Below are positions 9,247-18,284 of a DNA stretch of 64,000 nt, piece after piece. A model generated the notes under the pieces. That model ran no database searches. It saw only the letters and a program-made list of their open reading frames with translations, and was not told the origin of the DNA. Every line of letters starts with the position of its first letter. Position 1 is the first letter of the stretch. A program made the position numbers and the translations under genes. This DNA comes from Fibrobacter sp. UWH4 (GTDB lineage Bacteria; Fibrobacterota; Fibrobacteria; Fibrobacterales; Fibrobacteraceae): NCBI RefSeq assembly GCF_900142475.1, contig NZ_FRAY01000003.1, forward strand, positions 124,001 through 188,000, in the 5' to 3' direction.

Positions 9247-11448
9247 TTAGTTGTAGTAGACCGTACTGCCCGACGGGAACGTGACGCTATTGCTGTAGCT
9301 GGAGACGTTGCTAATCTGTGAGGGCTGACCCGTGGTGGTCACCATGTACCTGCCGGAAATGGTGGGCTTGAAGGCAACATTGGAAGTTCCATAGTAGCCG
9401 CTGGTGCTGAAGGAAATGCTGTAATTGGAGCCCTTTTCCGAAGATCCGCTGCTGAAACCGAGAACGGTCTTGCTCGTAAGGCTTGCAGTGCCGTCGGAAT
9501 CGAAGGAACCGCCCATTCCGCCGCTGATCTGGCATTCTACGATGACGACGCCGCCGGAAATCGTGAGTTCTCCGTTACTGTCGATACCGTCGGTGTCACC
9601 GGAACTGGTCTTTGCGTGGTGAACGCCGCCCGTAATGGTCAAGAATCCGCTGCTGCTACCCATGCCACCCATGCCGCCTCCGGGGCCGAATCCCCAGCTG
9701 GACTGGCCGCTTTGATTGGTGTTGCCCGAGCCGTCGTTGCCACCGGCTGCATTCCAGGCGTCATTGGTTCCGTAGACATCGGTGACACCTCCGTTTGCCT
9801 TGATGTACCAGGCTACGAGGCCTTCGTAGGAATTGGTCACGTAGATGGTTCCGTCGTTGATCATGAGCGTGGAGTCGGCGTGTACACCGTCGTTCTTGGG
9901 TGCGGCGATAGTCGTGTAGCCTCCGTTGAAGTAGACGTTCATATTGGAGTGGACGCCGTCATCGCCAGAAGAAATATCGATCTTACCAGCGTTGATGTAG
10001 ACCCTGTTATCCGAGACGATTCCCTTGCCGGTAGAGGTAATGTTGATGGTCGGTGCAGAAATGGAGTCGCGGACAAAGATGTAGTTGTAAGCCTGGATTC
10101 CGTCGTCGCCGGCCTTGGTGATGGTGATGTTGCCACCCTTGATGTCAACGATTCCCTTGCCTTCGGTGATGGTGGTGTCGGAGCTGTTCACGGTGCATTC
10201 GTCACTCTTGATGCCATCGCCGCTTGTCGCCGAGATAGTGATGTTGCCGCCTTCAATGTCCACAAGTCCCTTGCCCTTGAGGCCGTTGTTCTTGGCGGTC
10301 ACGTTGATGGTCGGATTGCCGCGGACACGCAGGTCGTTGCTGGAATGGATGCCGTTATTGTAGTTTCCTGTTACCTTGAGTGTACCGCTACCCTTGATGG
10401 TGAGGTCATCCTTGGCGTAGATTGCCGCTCCCGTGGTATCGAGGCTGCCGTCGGCCTTGGCGTAGGATGTCGTTCTGCTAGAACCGTCGGTAAATGTGTT
10501 CGTGGTGCCGCTTTCGAGGTTGATGATGACCTTGTCTGCGTTGCGGACGTAGAGCGGTGCATCGCTTGAGTTGGAAAGCGTTAAGTTGTTCAAGTAGAGT
10601 TCCACCTTGTCGGTGCTTGCGGCGTTCACCTGGATTTGTCCGTTACCGTTGCCGTTGAAGTAGTAATCGCCAGCGCAGGTGATGGTGACTGTTCCGCCAT
10701 CGATACCGACGCATCCGTTGTCGTTTTCAAGGGTTGCGGTTGCGCTTGCGTACTTGATGGTGGGCGTGTTGCCGTTAGAAGTGGAGGCGCTGCTTGTCAC
10801 GGTTGTTGCGGAGGAACTGTTGACATCCGGAGTGACAGAGGAACTGCTTACGGTCGGTTGCATATCGTGGCTGCTTTCAACGGGCTGCGTTGCGGAGCTG
10901 CTGGAAGTTGCTGTTTCCACCTTGATCCGGTTGCAGGATTCGTCGAAGTAGTAGATGTAGCCTTGGGCGCTCTGGTAGTACGAAACTCCGTTGATGGTAT
11001 AGAGGGCCTTGCTGTCGGTGCAGCTTGCTGGAGTTTCATTGTCGCTTGTTTCGGAGGAGCTCGATTCGACATTGCCTGTAGAAACACTGTCGGAGGAGGC
11101 GGGCGTCTCTACGTCAGGTTCGTTGGCGCTTGAATCCGTGGCGGGAACGGTGACGGATTCCTGGGCGGCTTCCGGAAAGCCGTAGCTTCCGTCAGAGTTT
11201 ATCCAGAAGGCAAGATTGCCTGCCGCGTCCATGCAAAGGATTTCGCCCGTGGCACCCTGCATGGCGGAGTAGCCGTCATAGAGACAGATGTTGGTATTAT
11301 CGGTTGCACCATCGATTGCCCCTTCGATACTCGATTTGAGGTCGTTAGTGGCGGAGGTGGTAGAAGAGTCGCTGGAGCATCCCGCGAGGAGGGCCAGGAG
11401 CCCTAGCGAGAGGTGCGAAGAAATTCCCAAACAATTCCTTGATAGCAT
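9247..11448 (-). CDS. Beta-helix carbohydrate-binding lipoprotein (DUF4353/Cthe_2159-like)
   Basis: A 733-residue protein with a lipoprotein signal ending 'LLALLAGCSS'. Residues about 25-225 are Ser/Thr-rich linkers with short Cys-bearing stretches. From about residue 235 on come rungs of a right-handed parallel beta helix ('LTLSNSSDAPLYVRNADKV', 'GLVDIEGGNITISATSGDG', 'GIVDIKGGNITITKAGDDG') and a Gly-rich turn 'GFGPGGGMGGMGSS'. This pattern matches the carbohydrate-binding domain described for Cthe_2159 of Clostridium thermocellum, which binds cellulose and acidic plant polysaccharides. A cell-surface plant-fibre binding role is therefore likely. The start ATG follows AGGAC on the minus strand. 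It is transcribed alone and shares the terminator at 9192-9221. Confidence 0.82.
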   Translation of the reverse strand: MLSRNCLGISSHLSLGLLALLAGCSSDSSTTSATNDLKSSIEGAIDGATDNTNICLYDGYSAMQGATGEILCMDAAGNLAFWINSDGSYGFPEAAQESVTVPATDSSANEPDVETPASSDSVSTGNVESSSSETSDNETPASCTDSKALYTINGVSYYQSAQGYIYYFDESCNRIKVETATSSSSATQPVESSHDMQPTVSSSSVTPDVNSSSATTVTSSASTSNGNTPTIKYASATATLENDNGCVGIDGGTVTITCAGDYYFNGNGNGQIQVNAASTDKVELYLNNLTLSNSSDAPLYVRNADKVIINLESGTTNTFTDGSSRTTSYAKADGSLDTTGAAIYAKDDLTIKGSGTLKVTGNYNNGIHSSNDLRVRGNPTINVTAKNNGLKGKGLVDIEGGNITISATSGDGIKSDECTVNSSDTTITEGKGIVDIKGGNITITKAGDDGIQAYNYIFVRDSISAPTINITSTGKGIVSDNRVYINAGKIDISSGDDGVHSNMNVYFNGGYTTIAAPKNDGVHADSTLMINDGTIYVTNSYEGLVAWYIKANGGVTDVYGTNDAWNAAGGNDGSGNTNQSGQSSWGFGPGGGMGGMGSSSGFLTITGGVHHAKTSSGDTDGIDSNGELTISGGVVIVECQISGGMGGSFDSDGTASLTSKTVLGFSSGSSEKGSNYSISFSTSGYYGTSNVAFKPTISGRYMVTTTGQPSQISNVSSYSNSVTFPSGSTVYYN

Positions 11449-11650
11449 TTTGTCGTCCTTTTTTTGCGCGGTATAGCCGCTGGTTTCTTTTTTTAAAGAT
11501 ACTTTGCTGACTACGGCTTTTCACTATGAAAAATGCCCTTCCTGAAAAAACTCGGAATAAAAATTGGGACGAATCTTCCCGTTCGGAACAAAAGGCTCCA
11601 AAAAGGAACATGTTCTTATTTGTCTTCATTTTTTTCTATTATTAGCCTAA
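11449..11650. other. Divergent intergenic region
   Basis: About 200 AT-rich bases between the beta-helix lipoprotein (-) and the ABC permease (+). It must hold both promoters. I could not fix a clear -35/-10 pair. Confidence 0.4.
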
Positions 11651-12730
11651 ATGAAAATCCGTTTGACCCAAGAGACTTTGAATCGCCTGAAGCGTTTCCG
11701 CAAGAACAAGCGGGCGTTCTGGTCGTTAGTGGTACTTGTATTGGCGTATCTACTTTCGCTCACGAGTCCATGGACTGTCAATGATGAACCGCTCGTGTTG
11801 CGTTACGAGGGCAAGACGTATTTCCCGGCATTCGTGCGTTACAGCGAAAAAGATTTTGGTGGGGAATACCAGACGGAACAGGATTATGCAAAACTTTTTG
11901 CAACGGTCCGGGAGTGCGAAGAAGATGCCGCCGAGGGCTTTACGCGTGCTGGAGGCTGTCCTGTTTTTTGGGCGCTGATGCCTCCGATTGCGCATGACCC
12001 GTTGAAGGCGGACTTGAGCGAAGACGGTGCCCCGCCTTTTGCTCCGAGTGCAAGGCACTGGCTCGGGACAGATAGCAACGGTCGCGATGTTCTTTCCCGC
12101 CTGATTCATGGCTTTCGTATCTGTATTAGCTTCAGCCTGCTCTTGACGGTGCTCGGGACTTTTCTCGGGATTGTCATCGGCGGAATCCAGGGGTACCTCG
12201 GTAAGTTCTGGGACACGGGTATGCAGCGTTTTATCGAGATTTGGTCCTCGCTTCCGATGCTCTATGTGGTGATTTTGATTGGGAGCGTCTACGGGCGCAG
12301 TTTCTGGCTCTTGATTCTGATTATGGCGGCATTCAACTGGATTTCGCTCAGTTACTATATGCGCGCGGAGTTCCTGAAGCTCCGTGGCATGACCTACGTG
12401 CAGTCCGCGAAAGTTTTGGGCATGGGACACCGCCACATATTTTTCAAGGAAATTTTGCCGAATGCGATGACCCCCGTGGTGACGCTTTTCCCGTTCACGC
12501 TAATCGGCGGTATCGGAAGCCTTACCTCGTTGGATTTCTTGGGTTTCGGCCTGCAGCCGCCCACGCCCAGCTGGGGCGAACTCATGAGCCAGGGGCTCAA
12601 CAATTTGTATGCACCATGGATTTCGGTGAGCACGGTCGCTGCGCTCTTTGTGACGCTGCTTTTGACCACGTTCGTGGGCGAGGGCGTGCGGGATGCAATG
12701 GACCCGAAGTCGGGGGACAGGTATGTCTAA
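11651..12730 (+). CDS. Peptide-type ABC transporter permease (YejE/OppC-like)
   Basis: A 359-residue inner-membrane permease. An N-terminal helix near residues 24-40 is followed by a periplasmic stretch of about 100 residues containing 'HWLGTDSNGRDVLSRLIHG', the hallmark of OppC/DppC/YejE. The core with five helices follows, and the EAA loop is seen in 'YVQSAKVLGMGHRHIFFKEILPNAM'. The long first periplasmic segment favours YejE, the oligopeptide/microcin C permease. Neither a substrate-binding protein nor the partner permease (YejB type) is in this window. The matching ATPase gene lies 1 kb downstream, separated by a patatin gene. Confidence 0.85.
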   Translation: MKIRLTQETLNRLKRFRKNKRAFWSLVVLVLAYLLSLTSPWTVNDEPLVLRYEGKTYFPAFVRYSEKDFGGEYQTEQDYAKLFATVRECEEDAAEGFTRAGGCPVFWALMPPIAHDPLKADLSEDGAPPFAPSARHWLGTDSNGRDVLSRLIHGFRICISFSLLLTVLGTFLGIVIGGIQGYLGKFWDTGMQRFIEIWSSLPMLYVVILIGSVYGRSFWLLILIMAAFNWISLSYYMRAEFLKLRGMTYVQSAKVLGMGHRHIFFKEILPNAMTPVVTLFPFTLIGGIGSLTSLDFLGFGLQPPTPSWGELMSQGLNNLYAPWISVSTVAALFVTLLLTTFVGEGVRDAMDPKSGDRYV

Positions 12731-12880
12731 CCTGTGTCGACTGAAGGGTCCATGCCAAGCGAGAACGACTCGTATTGACGAGTCGTGGGAGCGCGGAGCA
12801 ATCGAATGTAACTTTTTAAGTCGACAAAGATCGATTGCGGAGTCGTGTGAAGATCCGAAGTCGGGAGATAGGTATGTCTA
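12701..12880 (+). repeat. Imperfect direct repeat pair with hairpin between
   Basis: The last about 29 bases of the permease gene (core CCGAAGTCGGGGGACAGGTA, ending in ATGTCTA near 12729) recur as CCGAAGTCGGGAGATAGGTA-ATGTCTA up to 12880, where the second ATG starts the patatin gene. Between them is a hairpin with ACGACTCG and CGAGTCGT arms near 12761-12784. A duplication, or an insertion resolved between short repeats, is likely. Confidence 0.7.
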
Positions 12881-13725
12881 AAAATGGTCTTGTTCTTGAA
12901 GGTGGCGGTATGCGTGGGTTGTATACCTGCGGTATCCTCGATACTTTTATGGAAAAGGGAATCGACTTTGACGGTGCCGTCGGTATTTCAGCCGGGGCCT
13001 GCTTCGGATGCAATCTCAAGTCCAGACAGCCGGGACGCGCCTTGCGCTACAATCGGCGCTTTGCGAGGGACAGGCGTTTTTGTAGCTTCCGTTCGTGGAT
13101 CATGACCGGCGATATCTACAATGCCGAATTTTGCTACAAGACGATTCCGCAGGAACTGGATCCGTTCGACTTTGAAACACTCAAGGCGAACCCGATGGAA
13201 TTCTATATGGGCGTCACGGATATGGAAACCGGCAAGGCCCTTTTCCCGAAGTTTATCGACGGTAACGACAAGGAACTCGCCTGGATGCAGGCTTCTGCCT
13301 CGATGCCGCTTGCCGCAAGAATCGTAGAAATTGACGGGGGCAAGTATATGGACGGCGGCATTGCCGATTCGATTCCGCTTGCATTCATGCAGTCGCAGGG
13401 GTACGACCGTAATGTGGTCATCTTGACCCAACCGCGTCATTATGTGAAAAAGCCGAATAGCCTGATGCCATTGATTCGACTGGTCTATCGCAAGTACCCG
13501 AAGTTTATTGAGGCGACGGCACACCGCCACGAAATGTACAATGAAGAGACCCGCTATGTATTCGAACAGGAAAAGGCGGGGAATGTACTGGTGATTTGCC
13601 CCGAGGAATCTCTCAACATCAGCCGCATCGAAAGAAATGTGAACGAACTGCAGCGAGTCTACGATATCGGCCGACGGATTGCGGAATCGCGATTGGATGA
13701 AATCAGGGAGTTCCTGGGACGATGA
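12874..13725 (+). CDS. Patatin-like phospholipase
   Basis: A 283-residue patatin-domain hydrolase. It shows the oxyanion loop 'GGGMRGLY' at residues 9-16, the nucleophile elbow 'GISAG' with Ser near residue 39, and the dyad Asp in 'YMDGGIADS' near residue 160. It resembles the bacterial YjjU-type short patatins, predicted to hydrolyse acyl esters of lipids; the substrate is unknown. The ATG at 12874 is chosen because GGGAG lies just upstream and the motif spacing fits. An in-frame upstream ATG at 12835 lacks conserved sequence. Its TGA overlaps the next ABC ATPase ATG (ATGA), so the two are co-translated. Confidence 0.85.
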   Translation: MSKNGLVLEGGGMRGLYTCGILDTFMEKGIDFDGAVGISAGACFGCNLKSRQPGRALRYNRRFARDRRFCSFRSWIMTGDIYNAEFCYKTIPQELDPFDFETLKANPMEFYMGVTDMETGKALFPKFIDGNDKELAWMQASASMPLAARIVEIDGGKYMDGGIADSIPLAFMQSQGYDRNVVILTQPRHYVKKPNSLMPLIRLVYRKYPKFIEATAHRHEMYNEETRYVFEQEKAGNVLVICPEESLNISRIERNVNELQRVYDIGRRIAESRLDEIREFLGR

Positions 13726-14756
13726 ATTCTGTCTTGCAAGTAAAGGATCTCTCGGTTGCTTTCGGTTTCGACAAGAACGGTAAGCCCCGCGATGGAAAGA
13801 CTCCGCTGCAGGTGACCGACAAGGTCTGTTTCGAAATTGCGGCGGGAGAATTCTTCGCGTTGGTGGGCGAGTCCGGTTGCGGAAAGAGCGTGACGGCAAT
13901 GAGCATCTTGCGTCTGTTACCGCAGCCGAGTGCAAAAATTGTGGAAGGCTCTGTCCTTTACAATGCAGATGAAAATGCCGCTCCCGTTGACCTTGCAAAG
14001 TTACCGCTTGCAGATTTGCAGAAAGTTCGCGGTTCGGAAATTTCATGTATCTTCCAGGAACCGATGCAGGCTCTGAATCCGGTGGTGACCATCCGGAAAC
14101 AGCTGATGGAAGTGTTCAAGTTTTGCAGGCGTCCGAAGGGAGAATTTCTGTCCGTCATCCGCGAACAACTGGCTCTTGCGGGATTCAAGGATGTCGAACG
14201 AGTCTTGAATTCTTATCCGCACGAACTTTCGGGTGGAATGCTCCAGCGCGTATGCATTGTAATGGCGCTGCTGTCCAAGCCCAAGCTGATTATTGCTGAT
14301 GAGCCGACGACTGCCCTGGATGTGACAGTGCAGGCGCAGGTGCTCGCTGTTCTCAAGGATATGGCGAGCCGCACCGGAACGGCGGTTCTCCTGATTACGC
14401 ATAATATGGGAATCGTGTCGCAGTATGCGGATCGTGTGGCGGTGATGTATGCGGGCCGCATCGTAGAAACCGGCTGTGTCCGCGACGTGATTGATAACCC
14501 GATGCATCCGTATACACAGGGGCTTTTGGCCGCTATTCCTGAAAATCACAGTGACATGCGTTCCATGAAGTCTATTCCTGGCTCCGTGCCGCATCCACGA
14601 GACTTTGCAAAGGGTTGCCGCTTTGCCGACCGCTGCGAAAAATGCGCGAACGCTTCTGCTGAAATGCGCGAGAAATGCAAGTCTGCGCAAGTTCCGCCCA
14701 AACAAAAAGCTCCGGATTCTGCGAATCACGAAGCTAGCTGTTTTATGGAAATATAA
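13722..14756 (+). CDS. Peptide ABC transporter ATP-binding protein (DppD/OppD-like)
   Basis: A 344-residue single-domain ATPase. Walker A 'GESGCGKS' is near residue 49, the Q-loop in 'CIFQEPMQALNP', the signature 'LSGGM' near 169, Walker B 'LIIADEPT' near 189-196 and the H-loop 'LLITHNMG'. The C-terminal 'GCRFADRCEKC' is the Cys-rich oligopeptide-binding ATPase (oligo_HPY) tail of the Dpp/Opp family. It probably drives the permease encoded at 11651-12730. Only one ATPase is visible, whereas YejF is a double ATPase and Opp/Dpp use two. The system may be completed elsewhere. Confidence 0.88.
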   Translation: MNSVLQVKDLSVAFGFDKNGKPRDGKTPLQVTDKVCFEIAAGEFFALVGESGCGKSVTAMSILRLLPQPSAKIVEGSVLYNADENAAPVDLAKLPLADLQKVRGSEISCIFQEPMQALNPVVTIRKQLMEVFKFCRRPKGEFLSVIREQLALAGFKDVERVLNSYPHELSGGMLQRVCIVMALLSKPKLIIADEPTTALDVTVQAQVLAVLKDMASRTGTAVLLITHNMGIVSQYADRVAVMYAGRIVETGCVRDVIDNPMHPYTQGLLAAIPENHSDMRSMKSIPGSVPHPRDFAKGCRFADRCEKCANASAEMREKCKSAQVPPKQKAPDSANHEASCFMEI

Positions 14757-14759
14757 GTT

Positions 14760-14850
14760 TCTTGGTGGATTGCTTCGCCCCACGGGGCTCGCAATGACGT
14801 GATTACCGCACGTTTCACATGTCATGCCGGGCTTGACCCGGCGTCTCCTC
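14760..14850 (+). repeat. Dispersed repeat cluster (GATTGCTTCGC...GCTCGCAATGAC)
   Basis: GATTGCTTCGC with GCTCGCAATGAC at about 14767-14798, followed by the palindromic GCCGGGCTTGACCCGGC near 14826. Related copies lie at 26450-26468 and, inverted, at 30060-30085. They behave like REP-type extragenic elements. Confidence 0.7.
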
Positions 14851-14863
14851 TTGTAGCCTGCTA

Positions 14864-15565
14864 TTACTTAAAATCCTTGCACCACTTGGGAACGATTTCT
14901 GTCGCTTTACCTTGTACGAAAATGTCGGTGTAGGGGTCGCTGGTCGGAACTTCAAGATTCAGGCAGGTGACCTTGGCGCCAAAGCTCTTGGCGAAACTCT
15001 TGAAGCCGGCGGCGGGGTAGACGACGCTGCTCGTGCCGATGTAGACGAATTCCTTGCAGTGCTGCAGGGCGTCCTGGATTTCTTCCATGTACAGTGGCTG
15101 TTCGCCGAAGAACACGATGTCCGGACGGGTCATCGCACCGCAGAACGGGCAACGGGTTTCGAGCGTTTCTTCACCGTCGAACATGAATTCATGCTTCGGA
15201 TTGTGTTCGCAGGTCAGGCGCATCAGATCTCCGTGCATGTGCAGGACGCGCTTGGATCCGGCGCGTTCATGCAGGTTGTCCACGTTCTGTGTGACGAGCA
15301 AAAAATCATCGCCAAGGCGTTTTTCAAGTTCGGCGAGAGCGAAATGCGCTGCATTCGGTTCGTGTTCTTTGAGCCCCTTACGCAAGAAGTTATAGAAATC
15401 CTTCACGCGTTTCTTGTCGCGGTAGTAGCCTTCGGGCGTGCACACGTCGTCGATGTTCTCATGTTCCCACATGCCGTCGTTGCCACGGAAGGTGCGAAGG
15501 CCTGATTCGGCACTGATGCCGGCACCGGTCAGAACAACGAGTCTAGGAAACTTATTCGTTCTCAT
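14864..15565 (-). CDS. cobB: Sir2-family NAD-dependent protein deacylase (CobB-like)
   Basis: A 233-residue class III sirtuin: 'VVLTGAGISAESGLRTFRG' at the N-terminus, 'TQNVDNLHERAG', the catalytic His in 'HMHGDL', one Cys in 'TCEHN' and then 'CPFCG', and 'GTSSVVYPAAGF'. It removes acyl groups from lysines using NAD+. E. coli CobB has Y-x-x-R in the segment before 'PNAAH', a feature tied to succinyl-lysine preference. Here the same segment reads 'FYNFLRKGL', so the Arg is displaced by one residue and acyl preference may differ. The ATG at 15565 is chosen because it overlaps the upstream peptidase stop (TAATG) and has GGAG 10 bases before it. Confidence 0.88.
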   Translation of the reverse strand: MRTNKFPRLVVLTGAGISAESGLRTFRGNDGMWEHENIDDVCTPEGYYRDKKRVKDFYNFLRKGLKEHEPNAAHFALAELEKRLGDDFLLVTQNVDNLHERAGSKRVLHMHGDLMRLTCEHNPKHEFMFDGEETLETRCPFCGAMTRPDIVFFGEQPLYMEEIQDALQHCKEFVYIGTSSVVYPAAGFKSFAKSFGAKVTCLNLEVPTSDPYTDIFVQGKATEIVPKWCKDFK

Positions 15566-16950
15566 TAGCAAATTTCTCCAAAGAACAGGGTTTCTGCCAC
15601 GATGCCGTGTTCAAAGTCGGGCAGGTAAAGGCTTTCGTTTTCGCCGTGGGCATTGCATTCGGGGTCCTCGAGACCGGTCAAGAGGATAGGAATTTCGCCG
15701 AAGGTGTTGCGGAAAAGTTCCGCACCGGGGATGCTTGCGCCACAGCCGATGAACTTGGTCTCGGCATTGTAGGCGCGAGCCATTGATTTGCTCATCTTCT
15801 GGAAGAACGGGTGCGTCGTGTCGGTAACGAAGGGGTTGGCTCCGTCTTCGGTGACGATGCTGCATTCAAGGCCGTAGGGCACTTGCGCCTGCAGGAATTC
15901 TACCAGCTGTTGAGTCGCAATATCGGCTTCCATGCCGGGGGCGAGTCGAATGCCGATGCGGGCGTAGGCGGAGTCCTGTAGAACGTTTCCTGCGTTAGTG
16001 CGGTTGCCGACTTCCATCGCGGTTACCACGATCGATGGCCTGCGCCATAGCGACAAGAGGATTTCGTCTTCGGGAACCTTCAGCTGGACGCTTTCCAAAA
16101 CGCCACCGTCATTGCGGAAAATTTTCTCGGTCATGCCGAGGCTCTTGTAACTTTCGAGTTCCGCTTCGGTCGGAGGAATGAGCGTGTCCTCGAAATTCGG
16201 AATGAGGATGTTTCCCTTACCGTCACTCAGGCTTGCAATCATATGGCAAAGCACCTGGCCCGGGTCGGGAATCGGACCAGACCAACTTCCGGAATGGAGC
16301 GGAGCCTTGGTGGCCTTGAGTTCCACGCTTACGGCGCTCATACCACGAAGGGTCGTGGTAATCGAGGGCGTTCCCTTGGCGAAGTTGCCTAGGTCTGCCA
16401 CGATGACGGCGTCGCACTTTAAAAGTTCGGCGTGCTTTTTAAGGATTTCGGCGAAGCCTGCGCTGCCGGATTCCTCTTCGCCTTCGATCAAAAACTTGAG
16501 GTTCGGTCCGTCATTTTTCTTCAGGGCTCGCACTTGTTCGAGTGCGGCGAGGTGCGTGACGATTCCCGCCTTGTCGTCGGCGGTGCCGCGGCCGTAAAGG
16601 CGGTCCCCTTGCAGGTTGGCTTCAAACGGCTTGGTATTCCAGAGAGCTTCGCGCATGGGCGGCTGTACATCATGGTGCGCATACAGTAGAACAGTCGGCT
16701 TGTCGGGGCTAGTGAGGCTTTCTCCGTACACGGAAGGGCGCCCGCTGGGGGGCAACAGGAATTGCACGTTGCTGAGCCCTGCCTGCAAGAAAAGTTCCTT
16801 GACTTTTTCGGCGGAGTCCAGTACGAATTTCTGGTCAAAATTGTCAAAACTGATCGAGGGAATGCTGACCAAGTCACTCAGGGTCTTGATATAGACAGGC
16901 ATCTTCTGGTGGATGGCGGCGACGACTGAATCAATAGTACTCTGTTCCAT
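15565..16950 (-). CDS. M20 family dipeptidase/metallopeptidase
   Basis: A 461-residue M20 zinc peptidase of normal size. Metal-site motifs are 'LLYAHHDVQPP', 'YGRGTADDKAG', the catalytic Glu region 'EGEEESGS', and a late 'CGASIPG'. The central dimerisation (lid) domain lies around residues 200-320. It most resembles the cytosolic dipeptidases of the CNDP/DapE branch and probably hydrolyses small peptides. It overlaps the sirtuin gene by one base and they form a two-gene operon. The partner relationship is only positional. Confidence 0.87.
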   Translation of the reverse strand: MEQSTIDSVVAAIHQKMPVYIKTLSDLVSIPSISFDNFDQKFVLDSAEKVKELFLQAGLSNVQFLLPPSGRPSVYGESLTSPDKPTVLLYAHHDVQPPMREALWNTKPFEANLQGDRLYGRGTADDKAGIVTHLAALEQVRALKKNDGPNLKFLIEGEEESGSAGFAEILKKHAELLKCDAVIVADLGNFAKGTPSITTTLRGMSAVSVELKATKAPLHSGSWSGPIPDPGQVLCHMIASLSDGKGNILIPNFEDTLIPPTEAELESYKSLGMTEKIFRNDGGVLESVQLKVPEDEILLSLWRRPSIVVTAMEVGNRTNAGNVLQDSAYARIGIRLAPGMEADIATQQLVEFLQAQVPYGLECSIVTEDGANPFVTDTTHPFFQKMSKSMARAYNAETKFIGCGASIPGAELFRNTFGEIPILLTGLEDPECNAHGENESLYLPDFEHGIVAETLFFGEIC

Positions 16951-17012
16951 AATTCAACTCAACAGATGATAAAAGCGGACATATCCATTTCTACTCAATA
17001 AAATAGTAAACC

Positions 17013-17041
17013 TTGTAAAAATTGGTCACTGGTGATAGATA
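17013..17041 (+). promoter_or_regulatory. Candidate sigma70-type promoter for the DHODH gene
   Basis: TTGTAA (17013-17018), a 17-base spacer and TAGATA (17036-17041), 44 bases before the ATG at 17086. Confidence 0.45.
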
Positions 17042-17085
17042 TTTTCTATTTTTTGAAGAGTAAGTTTTGGCAAAAAGGATTACCC

Positions 17086-18273
17086 ATGTCTTTCAACTGC
17101 GTGAATCACGAGTATTACCTGAACTTTGGTGACCGTGTCCTGGCGCTCATTCGCCGTATTTTCCATAACAATCCGGAATTTCGTCACGATTCGTTGAAGC
17201 ATGCCGCGCGATTGGCTCCCTTTATTCCGTTTATGGGTGGCCGCCCTGACCTGAGCAAGACTCTCAAGCGCGTCATCACGTTCCCCGATCACAGCAATTC
17301 CCTGTATCTCGGTTGCCCTATCATTTTGGCGGCTGGTGCGAACAAGACGGCGAAAAGAATTTGTGACTATGCGAACATGGGCTTCGGCGGTATTACCGTA
17401 GGCACGGCCACCCGCAAGTTCCGTGAAGGCAATACGCACCGTCCTCGTATCGGTTTCCTGGAAAACGACCGTGCCATCCACAACAGCATGGGGCTCAATA
17501 ACGAGGGTGTCGAAGTCATCGCTCGCCGTACCGATGAACAGCTGACCAAGGCGCACAAGGTCGGGCTTTGCGTGGGGGTGTCCGTAGCAGAAACTCCGGG
17601 GCTTACCAATGACGAAGATAAGCTGAAGGACCTGCTTGAAAGTTTTGCGATTGCCTACAAGGCCGGCGACTACATCGAAATCAACGTGAGCTGCCCCAAT
17701 ACCGGCGAGGCCCGAGTCGATTTGGATTTATCGCTTACCGAACGAATCTTCGGCGAAATCATGAAGTACAGGAATGCTCAGGCTATCCGTAAGGCCGTGT
17801 ATGCCAAGATCAGCCCCGACCTTTCTGAACGCCACTTGGTGAACATCATGGATATGCTCGTGCGTACGGGCGTAAACGGGGTAGTGGTGGGCAATACTTA
17901 CCCGACCAAGAAAATTAGCGAACTTCCTGTAGAGGCGAAGTACGAGGACCTGACTCCGCTCCGCGCCGACGGAGACTGTGGAGGAATGTCTGGCCGTCCT
18001 CTTTACGAGAACATGATGTGGAACGTGACCTACATCCGCACGCATTATCCGGAAATCAGCGTGATTGCCTGTGGTGGCATTGACCATGGGTTCAAGATTT
18101 TCGATCTCATCAAGCTTGGGGTCGATGCTGTAGAATGTTACTCGGTGGTTGCCTTCCGCTGGATGGCCGCACATGCGATGCGCAAGGAACTCGAAGCTGC
18201 CCTGCTGGAATCGGGGTACTCGACGCTCACGGATTACGATGACCACAATCCGAAGCAGACCAAGTCCGTTTGA
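17086..18273 (+). CDS. Dihydroorotate dehydrogenase family protein
   Basis: A 395-residue FMN-dependent TIM barrel. 'LGCPIILAAGANKTAKR', 'MGFGGITVGTATRK', 'NSMGLNNEG', 'INVSCPNTG', 'VYAKISPDLS', 'GVVVGNTYPT' and 'ACGGIDHG' align with dihydroorotate dehydrogenases. The N-terminal extension of about 60 residues and the overall length suit class 2 (quinone-linked, membrane-associated) PyrD, but the 'SCPN' loop looks more like class 1. I do not assign the class or gene symbol firmly. The ATG at 17086 has AAGGA 6 bases upstream; the longer upstream frame has no such site. It converts dihydroorotate to orotate in pyrimidine synthesis if the family call holds. Confidence 0.82.
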   Translation: MSFNCVNHEYYLNFGDRVLALIRRIFHNNPEFRHDSLKHAARLAPFIPFMGGRPDLSKTLKRVITFPDHSNSLYLGCPIILAAGANKTAKRICDYANMGFGGITVGTATRKFREGNTHRPRIGFLENDRAIHNSMGLNNEGVEVIARRTDEQLTKAHKVGLCVGVSVAETPGLTNDEDKLKDLLESFAIAYKAGDYIEINVSCPNTGEARVDLDLSLTERIFGEIMKYRNAQAIRKAVYAKISPDLSERHLVNIMDMLVRTGVNGVVVGNTYPTKKISELPVEAKYEDLTPLRADGDCGGMSGRPLYENMMWNVTYIRTHYPEISVIACGGIDHGFKIFDLIKLGVDAVECYSVVAFRWMAAHAMRKELEAALLESGYSTLTDYDDHNPKQTKSV

Positions 18274-18284
18274 TTTCTCATAAA

